Source: Actinomycetes bacterium
GTDB taxonomy: Bacteria; Actinomycetota; Coriobacteriia; Coriobacteriales; Atopobiaceae
Length of the DNA stretch: 64,000 bases
NCBI GenBank assembly: GCA_029546925.1
Contig: JAKPQM010000023.1
Location: forward strand, 1 to 64,000
Reading direction: 5' to 3'
A program made the position numbers and the translations under genes. Positions 36,197-43,509 of the stretch are shown here, piece by piece; position 1 is the first letter of the stretch; each line of letters starts with the position of its first letter. The notes beneath the pieces were generated by a model. The model saw only the letters and a list, made by a program, of their open reading frames with translations. It searched no databases and was not told where the DNA came from.

Positions 36197-37729
36197 ATGA
36201 CAGAGAGACAACCAGCCGTACGGATGCGCAACATCAGCAAATCCTTCGGTCATATCGAGGCCAACAGCAACGTGAGCCTGGATATCTACCGAGGCGAGAT
36301 CCTTGCGCTTCTCGGCGAGAACGGCAGCGGCAAGACCACCCTCATGAACATGCTGTCGGGCATCTATTTTCCCGACAGCGGCGAGATCGAGATCGATGGC
36401 AAGCCCGTGGTCATCGCCTCGCCCAAAGACGCTTTCGACAAGGGCATCGGCATGATCCACCAGCACTTCAAGCTGGTGAACGTCTTCACCGCTGCCGAGA
36501 ATATCGTCCTCGGTCTTGAGGACGAGGGCGCGTTCGATATCGCTACGGCGTGCGATAGGATCCGCGCCATCTGCGATTCTTACGGCTTCGACGTGGACCC
36601 CAACCAGAAGGTCTACAACATGTCCGTCTCCCAAAAGCAGACGGTCGAGATCGTCAAGCTTCTCTACCGCGGCGCGGACATCCTCATCCTCGATGAGCCC
36701 ACGGCCGTCCTCACTCCGCAGGAGACCGATAGGCTCTTCGCGATCCTGCGCAACATGCGCGACGACGGCAAGGCGATCATCATCATCACCCACAAGCTCC
36801 GCGAGGTGCTCGATATCTCCGATCGCGTGGCGGTCCTGCGCAAGGGCGCATACGTGGGCGAGATGGTCACCGCTGAGACCAGCTCGCAGGAGATGACCAA
36901 TATGATGGTCGGGCATCAGGTCAGCCTGAATATCGACCGTCCCGAACCGATCGATCCCAAGGAGCGCATCCGCGTCTCGGGCGTCACCGTGCGCAATCAG
37001 GAAGGCGTTGTCAAGCTCGACAACGTCTCATTCACGGCGCGGTCGGGCGAGATCCTCGGCATCGCCGGCATCTCCGGTTGCGGCCAGAAGGAGCTGCTCG
37101 AGGCCATTGCGGGACTGCAGCCCGTCGAGGTGGGAAGCATCGAGTATATCCACGACAACGACCGCTCCGAGCAGCTCATCGGCAAGGATCCGCTCGAGAT
37201 CGCCGCCATGGGCGTGGCGCTCTCCTTCGTGCCCGAGGATCGTCTCGGCATGGGGCTCGTGGGCAATATGGACCTCACCGACAATATGATGTTGCGCTCC
37301 TTCAGGCAGGGACGCGGCATCTTCACCGACCGGAAAGGCCCGCGCCACCTTGCCGAGAAGGTCGTCGAGGAGCTCGAGGTCAATACCGATAGCATCTCGA
37401 CCCCCGTGCGCAAGCTCTCGGGCGGCAATGTCCAGAAGGTGCTTGTGGGCCGTGAGATCTCCTCGTCGCCCACCGTGCTCCTCTCGGCATATGCGGTCCG
37501 CGGCCTCGATGTCAATTCGTCGTATCTTATCTACGACCTCATCAACCAGCAGAAAAAGAGGGGCGTCGCCGTGGTGTACGTGGGCGAGGATCTCGATGTC
37601 CTGCTCGAGTTCTGCGACCGGATTCTCGTGCTCTGCGGCGGCAAGGTGAGCGGCATCGTAGACGGCCGCACTGCAATCAAGAACGAGGTGGGGCTTATGA
37701 TGACCAAATTGGGAGGGGAGGAGGCCTAG
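36197..37729 (+). CDS. Nucleoside ABC transporter ATPase (NupO/YufO-like)
   Basis: A 510-residue protein with two ABC domains. The first has a standard Walker A (GENGSGKTT), an MSVSQKQTVEI signature and Walker B LILDEPTAVLTP. The second has the degenerate GISGCGQKE P-loop and a LSGGNVQKV signature usual in sugar/nucleoside importers; its Walker B region VLLSAYAVRGLDV lacks the canonical acidic residue. ATP hydrolysis is therefore likely at one site. The start at 36197 has only a weak GCGGTGAT site. The stop abuts the next start. Confidence 0.94.
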   Translation: MTERQPAVRMRNISKSFGHIEANSNVSLDIYRGEILALLGENGSGKTTLMNMLSGIYFPDSGEIEIDGKPVVIASPKDAFDKGIGMIHQHFKLVNVFTAAENIVLGLEDEGAFDIATACDRIRAICDSYGFDVDPNQKVYNMSVSQKQTVEIVKLLYRGADILILDEPTAVLTPQETDRLFAILRNMRDDGKAIIIITHKLREVLDISDRVAVLRKGAYVGEMVTAETSSQEMTNMMVGHQVSLNIDRPEPIDPKERIRVSGVTVRNQEGVVKLDNVSFTARSGEILGIAGISGCGQKELLEAIAGLQPVEVGSIEYIHDNDRSEQLIGKDPLEIAAMGVALSFVPEDRLGMGLVGNMDLTDNMMLRSFRQGRGIFTDRKGPRHLAEKVVEELEVNTDSISTPVRKLSGGNVQKVLVGREISSSPTVLLSAYAVRGLDVNSSYLIYDLINQQKKRGVAVVYVGEDLDVLLEFCDRILVLCGGKVSGIVDGRTAIKNEVGLMMTKLGGEEA

Positions 37730-38809
37730 ATGATCCACATTGCAAAACGTAAGGAGATGCCCCTTCCCCAAGCCATGGCGATCCGTTTCGGCGCGATCGT
37801 CATCGCGCTGGTCGTGTGCGGTGTCATCACCACCATCGCGACGGGCCTCGATCCGATCGATGTGTACGCTGCCATGATCAAGGGCGCCTTCGGAACCCAG
37901 CGCAAAGTCTGGATCCTGCTCCAAGAGCTGGCCATCCTGCTCTGCGTCTCGCTTGCGCTCACGCCGGCCTTCCGCATGAGGTTTTGGAACCTCGGCGGCG
38001 AGGGTCAGATCCTCGTGGGCAGTCTCGCTGCGGCTTCGTGCATGATCATCTTAGGGAACAGGTTGCCCAATGCCCTGCTCATCCCCACCATGTTCATATC
38101 GTCTGTCTGCGCCGGCGCTCTGTGGGCGCTGCTGCCCGCCCTCTTCAAGGCGCGATGGAATACCAACGAGACCCTGTTCACGCTCATGATGAACTACGTC
38201 GCCACCCAGCTCGTAGCCTTCTTCGTCATCGTGTGGGAGGTTCCCAAGGGTTCGGGAAACATCGGCATCATCAACCAGAGTACCGAGGCAGGCTGGTTCC
38301 CGCAGATCGGAGGCTATAAGTATCTGCTCAACATCCTGCTCGTCGCCATCCTCACCGTCATCATGTACGTCTACCTCACGTACAGCAAGCATGGCTATGA
38401 GATCTCGGTTGTGGGCGAGAGCGCCAACACCGCCCGCTACGTGGGCATCAAGGTCGAGAAGGTCATCGTGCGCACGCTTTTGCTCTCGGGCGCCATCTGC
38501 GGCTTCGCCGGCCTTCTCCTCGTGGGCGGGACGGCCCACACCATCACGACTACCATTGCAGGGGGGCGGGGATTCACGGCCGTCATGGTCGCGTGGCTTG
38601 CGAAGTTCAACCCCATCACCATGGTGGCGTCGAGTCTCCTTCTGGTCTTCATGAGCTGCGGCGCCGGCGAGATCTCGACGACCTTCGGCCTCAATCACAG
38701 CTTCGGGGATATCCTTACCGGTATCATCCTGTTCTTCATCATCGGCTGCGAGTTCTTCATCACCTATAGGATCTTCTTCTCCAAGAAGGGGGGCGAGACC
38801 GATGTTTGA
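37730..38809 (+). CDS. Nucleoside ABC transporter permease 1 (NupP/YufP-like)
   Basis: A 359-residue integral membrane permease of the BPD_transp_2 family. RMRFWNLGGEGQILVGSLAA is the typical coupling-region motif, followed by helices such as TLLLSGAICGFAGLLLVGGTA and the FTAVMVAWLAKFNP segment. It starts one base after the ATPase stop, and its own end overlaps the next permease by 8 bp, which is strong operon evidence. Confidence 0.94.
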   Translation: MIHIAKRKEMPLPQAMAIRFGAIVIALVVCGVITTIATGLDPIDVYAAMIKGAFGTQRKVWILLQELAILLCVSLALTPAFRMRFWNLGGEGQILVGSLAAASCMIILGNRLPNALLIPTMFISSVCAGALWALLPALFKARWNTNETLFTLMMNYVATQLVAFFVIVWEVPKGSGNIGIINQSTEAGWFPQIGGYKYLLNILLVAILTVIMYVYLTYSKHGYEISVVGESANTARYVGIKVEKVIVRTLLLSGAICGFAGLLLVGGTAHTITTTIAGGRGFTAVMVAWLAKFNPITMVASSLLLVFMSCGAGEISTTFGLNHSFGDILTGIILFFIIGCEFFITYRIFFSKKGGETDV

Positions 38810-39797
38810 TCTGGTGTCATTCATCCCGAGGGCCGTTGCCCAGGGCATTCCCCTCCTCTTCGGCAGCACCGGCGAGATCATCACCGAGAAGTCCGGCAAC
38901 CTGAACCTCGGTATTCCCGGCGTCATGTACGTGGGCGCGATCTCGGGCGTCATCGGCTCGTTCATGTACGAGCGCAGTTTTGCGGATCCCGCCCAGATGA
39001 ACGCCATCCTCGCGGTGCTCATCCCCTTGGCCTGCTGTCTTCTGGGATCGCTTGCGATGGGGCTGCTCTACTGCTTCCTCACGGTCACGCTGCGCGCCAA
39101 CCAGAATGTGACCGGTCTTGCCATGACCACCTTCGGCGTGGGTTTCGGCAATTTCTTCGGAGGTTCGCTCATCAAGCTCACGGGTGCGGAGGTTCCCTCC
39201 ATCGCGCTCTCGGCGACGAGCCGTCTCTTCAGGACCACGCTTCCGTTCGCAGGCAGCACGGGCTGGTTCGGCGCGGTGTTCCTCTCGTTCGGCTTCTTGG
39301 CGTATCTCGCCATCATCATCGCGGTGGTCGCAGCGTTCGTGCTGAACAGCACCCGCATAGGCCTGCACCTGCGTGCCGTGGGCGAGGATCCTGCCACAGC
39401 CGATGCCGCGGGCATCAATATCACGCGCTACAAGTACGTCACCACCTGTTTGGGCTGCATGATCGCGGGACTGGGCGGATTGTACTACGTCATGGATTAC
39501 GCCAACGGCGTTTGGTCCAACGATGCTTTCGGCGACCGCGGCTGGCTTGCCATCGCGCTCGTCATCTTCACCATCTGGCATCCCGAGGTGAGTATCCCCG
39601 CATCTATCCTCTTCGGCGGCCTCTACATCATCTACCTCTACATTCCCACAGGCACCAGTTTGGCCGTGAAGGAGCTCTACAAGATGCTGCCGTACGTGGT
39701 CACGATCATCGTGCTGGTCTTCTCGTCTCTGCGCAACAAACGCGAGAACCAACCGCCCGAAAGCCTGGGCCTGCCATACTTCAGGGAGGATAGGTAG
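38802..39797 (+). CDS. Nucleoside ABC transporter permease 2 (NupQ/YufQ-like)
   Basis: A 331-residue permease forming the heterodimer with permease 1. FGSTGEIITEKSGNLNLGIP is the family motif at the N-terminus, and LRAVGEDPATADAAGINITR the cytoplasmic coupling loop. It overlaps the previous gene by 8 bp and closes the importer operon. Confidence 0.94.
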   Translation: MFDLVSFIPRAVAQGIPLLFGSTGEIITEKSGNLNLGIPGVMYVGAISGVIGSFMYERSFADPAQMNAILAVLIPLACCLLGSLAMGLLYCFLTVTLRANQNVTGLAMTTFGVGFGNFFGGSLIKLTGAEVPSIALSATSRLFRTTLPFAGSTGWFGAVFLSFGFLAYLAIIIAVVAAFVLNSTRIGLHLRAVGEDPATADAAGINITRYKYVTTCLGCMIAGLGGLYYVMDYANGVWSNDAFGDRGWLAIALVIFTIWHPEVSIPASILFGGLYIIYLYIPTGTSLAVKELYKMLPYVVTIIVLVFSSLRNKRENQPPESLGLPYFREDR

Positions 39798-39925
39798 GCT
39801 TTTCTGCAGAGAGAGACGCTCCAACGCGTTTGCCCAGCACGGGTCCTGCTGGCTGTACAGTCGCTGGGCGCGCGCAATCGGGTATCATAGCGGAAACGGC
39901 TGCATGAGGTCACGGGGAGGTTCAG

Positions 39926-41140
39926 ATGAAGGTTTTGATGATCAACCACTTCCCGCTGGAAGGCTCCGGCAGCGGCACGTATACGAAGAACCTTGCGATG
40001 CAGCTGGCGAAGCAGGGGCATGAGGTGTGCGTGATCCTGCCCGAGAACACCGCAGATTTCCCCCGCTATGAATCTATGCGCCTACACCCCGTGTATTTCA
40101 CGAACACCGATGAATCCGAGCCCGAGCTCATCGGAGGCGCGCTGCCCTTCAACTTTCCCTGCTTCACCACCCATCCGGCGAGTACGGTGTCGTTCGGCGA
40201 TCTGACCGATGACCAGATGGCAGCGTATCTCGATGCCTTCAAGGAAGCGATCGGCGAGGAGGTCCGCGCGTTCCAACCCGACGTGGTGCACGGGCAGCAT
40301 GTCTGGGCACTGTCCTCCCTTGCTGTTGGCTGCGGCGTTCCGCTGGTGCTCACGGCCCACGGAACCGATCTCATGGGCTATGACAGATGGCCCGGGATGC
40401 GCCACTTCGCCGCGACCGCCCTCAAGGGTGCCGCAGCGGTGATCTGCATCTCAGCTGACAATGAGCAGCTTGTTCGTGCGATGTTCCCTGCTCATGTGGA
40501 CAAGATCGTGCGCATGCGCAACGGCTACAACCCCGATATCTTCCACCCGCAGGCACTCGATCGCGCAGAGGTGCTGGCTCGCCACGGCATCGACTGCGCC
40601 GGGCGGGAGGTGATTCTCTTCGCAGGCAAGATGACGCGCTTCAAGGGTGTCGATGTGCTGATGAAAGCAGCTGCGATCTACGAGTCCCGTCTCAAAAACA
40701 CCATCACCGTGCTTGCCGGCGATGGCGAGGAACGCGAGGATCTCGAGGCCATGGCGGCGGAGCTGGGTCTTTCACGCGTGGTGTTCATCGGCAGCGTCGC
40801 TCAAGACGAGCTCGCAAAGCTCTATTGCATCGCCGATATCAGCCTCGTGCCGTCGCGGCGCGAGCCCTTCGGGCTCGTGGCGGTGGAGGCCATGGGATGC
40901 GGAACGCCCGTCGTCGCCACGAACCAGGGCGGCCTCCCCGATTTCGTGGATGATTCCGTGGGCGCGCTCGTCAATCCCGAGGATGCGGTCGATCTTGCAC
41001 GCGGTATCGAGGAGACCCTGCACCGTGCGCTCGCGGATCCATCGTGGCGTGAGAAGATTGCCGCCTATGCAGAAGCCAACTACTCTCAAGCCGCCATCAT
41101 CCATGAGCTCGAGGCGCTGTACCGACGGGTGACCGTATAG
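39926..41140 (+). CDS. GT4-family glycosyltransferase
   Basis: A 404-residue GT-B enzyme of family 4. The N-terminal acceptor domain starts with INHFPLEGSGSGTYTKNLA; the C-terminal donor domain has FAGKMTRFKGVD and the E-x7-E signature in SRREPFGLVAVEAMGCGTPV. It uses a nucleotide-sugar donor for a lipid, glycan or small-molecule acceptor that cannot be told. GGGGAGG is upstream. It has no close operon partner. Confidence 0.92.
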   Translation: MKVLMINHFPLEGSGSGTYTKNLAMQLAKQGHEVCVILPENTADFPRYESMRLHPVYFTNTDESEPELIGGALPFNFPCFTTHPASTVSFGDLTDDQMAAYLDAFKEAIGEEVRAFQPDVVHGQHVWALSSLAVGCGVPLVLTAHGTDLMGYDRWPGMRHFAATALKGAAAVICISADNEQLVRAMFPAHVDKIVRMRNGYNPDIFHPQALDRAEVLARHGIDCAGREVILFAGKMTRFKGVDVLMKAAAIYESRLKNTITVLAGDGEEREDLEAMAAELGLSRVVFIGSVAQDELAKLYCIADISLVPSRREPFGLVAVEAMGCGTPVVATNQGGLPDFVDDSVGALVNPEDAVDLARGIEETLHRALADPSWREKIAAYAEANYSQAAIIHELEALYRRVTV

Positions 41141-41285
41141 CCAAAGGGCCTATGATGCTCCGGTCCTTGCAGGTACCGGGCGCTTCATTCCCTCGTGCAG
41201 CCGTGTAACGCTCCTGTATCTCTCCTACGCATATGGGCCATGCTGCCGTATCATCGTAGTCACCAGAGGCGAGCCAGGAGGCCCC

Positions 41286-42701
41286 ATGCGCAAGACCTAT
41301 ATCACCAATATGCCCGATAAGGCCGGTGCGTTCCTCACGGCGACTAAGGTCATCACGGAGATCGGCGGCAATATCGTCCGCGTGAACTACAACCGTGCGG
41401 TCGATACGCACACCCTGCTCATCGAGGTCGAGGCCGACGAGGAGCAGCAGAAGCTCATCTCAAGGCGTCTCGACGAGGTCAAATACCTTGTCGACGATCC
41501 GGGTATGCGCCAGATCATCCTCATCGAGCTCGTCCTGCCCGATCGCCCCGGTGCGCTGCTGCCCGCGCTCGAGGTCATCAAGAACCACGAGGTCAACATC
41601 CCCTACATCAACTCGCAGGAGAATGGCACGCCCTACCAGAACTTCAAGCTGGGCCTGCTCGTGGAGAACACCGCCGAGATCAAGGACCTGCTCGACGAGC
41701 TCTCCCAGATCTGCGAGGTGCGCGTGCTCGATTACGAGGCCACAGATCGCCTCCTCGACAGCACGATCTTCTACGTCACCTTCGCGAACAAGCTGCGCGA
41801 GCTGCTCGGGCTCAGCCAGGATGAGACCAACGGGGCCCTTTCCAGCGCAAACAAGGTCATGCAGGTGCTCGATAAGCGCCACGAATCGCCGCGCAAAGCC
41901 TTCGATGCCATTCTCAGGTTCGCGGATCTCGTCGCCCTGCACCGCGGCGATCGCTTCACGGCCAAGGTGTTGTCGCGTAAGCTGGATGACGAGCTCATGC
42001 TGCACATCATCGAGCCGCCGATCGGCGGCAACACCTACATCCTCGAGTATTACGAGGCTCTGCTGTTCATCGACTGCGGGCTCGGCTGCTTCAAGGCCGA
42101 GATGGCGGCCCTGTTGGACAAGCTCTTCCCGGGCTTCGATGCCAGGCGCAAGAGCATCGTTCTCACCCAAGCAGATGTCGATGCCGCCGGTCTGGGCAGT
42201 ATGTTCGATACCGTCTATCTGGTGCGCGACAGCTACGACAACTTCGCTGCCGAGCAGCGCGGACGGGGTGGCCTGCGCGAGCGCAAGGCCTCCAACGCTC
42301 CGTTTGTCGCACTGTCGAAGATCGTCTCGAACTATGCACCGCCGCAGCTCGGCCACTGCGCGGTGATCGGCGAGCGGCAAGGTGATGATCCGCTGGAGTT
42401 CATCGGAAGCATCCGATTCGGCAACTGGCTTTTCGAAGTCCATGAGGGTGCGGGCGGTCACGTTGCAGGCGAGACGGTCGTCGCCTGCCCTGAGCTGCGC
42501 ATCGTCTTTACCGGCGATCTGATCGCGAACCGTGGAGGCATGACGGCGGAGCAGTTGGAGTACGAATCCCTGCAGCCCTATCTTATGACGAGCTACGATG
42601 CGAACCCTGCGCTGGCCGAGGCCTGTCGCGAAGAGCTTGCCGAGAAGTATGCGGGCTATACCATCCTGCCCGGTAGCGGTCCTGTAATGTGGCATGAATA
42701 G
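41286..42701 (+). CDS. ACT-ACT-metallo-beta-lactamase-fold fusion with altered metal motif
   Basis: A 471-residue protein. Residues 1-~75 and ~78-150 are tandem ACT domains (MPDKAGAFLTATKVITEIGG; LPDRPGALLPALEVIKNHEV), which bind small effectors in other proteins. Residues ~155-230 are a helical linker. Residues ~235-445 follow the MBL fold (GGNTYILEYYEALLFIDCG), but the HxHxDH loop reads TQADVDAAG. The later ligands H386, H392 and D411 (HEGAGGH, FTGDL) remain. It may have lost one metal or use another chemistry. GCGAGCCAGGAGG precedes the start. Function unknown. Confidence 0.8.
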   Translation: MRKTYITNMPDKAGAFLTATKVITEIGGNIVRVNYNRAVDTHTLLIEVEADEEQQKLISRRLDEVKYLVDDPGMRQIILIELVLPDRPGALLPALEVIKNHEVNIPYINSQENGTPYQNFKLGLLVENTAEIKDLLDELSQICEVRVLDYEATDRLLDSTIFYVTFANKLRELLGLSQDETNGALSSANKVMQVLDKRHESPRKAFDAILRFADLVALHRGDRFTAKVLSRKLDDELMLHIIEPPIGGNTYILEYYEALLFIDCGLGCFKAEMAALLDKLFPGFDARRKSIVLTQADVDAAGLGSMFDTVYLVRDSYDNFAAEQRGRGGLRERKASNAPFVALSKIVSNYAPPQLGHCAVIGERQGDDPLEFIGSIRFGNWLFEVHEGAGGHVAGETVVACPELRIVFTGDLIANRGGMTAEQLEYESLQPYLMTSYDANPALAEACREELAEKYAGYTILPGSGPVMWHE

Positions 42702-42772
42702 GGACGAAGCCCCCAGCAAGGAGCACCCCTCACATCTATGCAGGGGAGTACCCCATCCGTGCAATCTATTAG

Positions 42773-43315
42773 CTATCGGGCGCGGATGCGGTCGAGTCCG
42801 CCCTCCATGAAATCGCGGAAAAGAGCTTGCATCTCGTTGAACTTCTTGCTGCGCTCCCAACCCATCTGAGTGTTAACCGCGACATTTCCCGATACCGCGA
42901 ATACGAATACCAGCTGCGCATGGTCCTCGTCGAGTCCTGTCCGTTCCATGATTTGAGGAACCATGGTAGCTCCCGCGCGCTCGACAATGTGTCTCGTAAT
43001 GTAGGGGAGAGTGTCGGGGCTCGAGTAGAGCAAGAGGTAATCATCGCTCGCAGGAACGCGCTGGCATAAGGAGTGCAAGCGCTCCTCATAGGGGGGCTCG
43101 GTATCGAGCGCCTCGCCGATCACCTCGTCGAGCAGGGCGAACTTATCGATATAGTGCAGATAGAAAGTGCCGCGATTGATCTCGGCGTGCCGGCAGATGT
43201 CTGCCACCGTGACCTTCCCGAAGCCCTTCTCGCGCAAGAGATCGAAGAAGGCCTCGTGGATGACCTGCCTCGTATAGCGCACGCGCCTGTCTTCGCGCCT
43301 TGCCTTCTCGTCCAT
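42773..43315 (-). CDS. TetR-family regulator
   Basis: A 180-residue repressor with an N-terminal HTH (TVADICRHAEINRGTFYLHYIDKFALL in two stretches) and a TetR_C_33-like helical ligand domain. It is divergent from the GH3 gene with 194 bp between them, so it probably represses that gene. An inverted repeat in the gap (43405-43424) is a candidate operator. Confidence 0.92.
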   Translation of the reverse strand: MDEKARREDRRVRYTRQVIHEAFFDLLREKGFGKVTVADICRHAEINRGTFYLHYIDKFALLDEVIGEALDTEPPYEERLHSLCQRVPASDDYLLLYSSPDTLPYITRHIVERAGATMVPQIMERTGLDEDHAQLVFVFAVSGNVAVNTQMGWERSKKFNEMQALFRDFMEGGLDRIRAR

Positions 43316-43384
43316 GATATCGTGTCACGCCCCCGTCAGTTTCTCGAATCCGTACGTTACTCGACATATACGAGAGACCGTTCA

Positions 43385-43424
43385 TTGCCTTACAAATCGA
43401 CGCATAGTGTAATTATAAACACTA
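43385..43424 (+). promoter_or_regulatory. Promoter and inverted-repeat operator for GH3
   Basis: TTGCCT (43385-43390) and TGTAAT (43408-43413) are 17 bp apart and overlap the inverted repeat TAGTGT-8 nt-ACACTA (43405-43424). A TetR dimer bound there would block the promoter. The promoter lies 86 bp before the GH3 start. Confidence 0.5.
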
Positions 43425-43509
43425 GTCTATAAAATGACAGATTGTTTCTCAAGCGGGTCGCAGAAGGGGCGAGAACGCGCATGCACAGGAAAAGGGGAAG
43501 GAGAAAGCA

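Noticed and set aside
35003-36916. A 637-codon minus-strand frame
   Set aside because: It is antisense to the BMP lipoprotein and ABC ATPase genes, low in complexity (Gly/Asp/Val-rich), and a codon-bias artefact.
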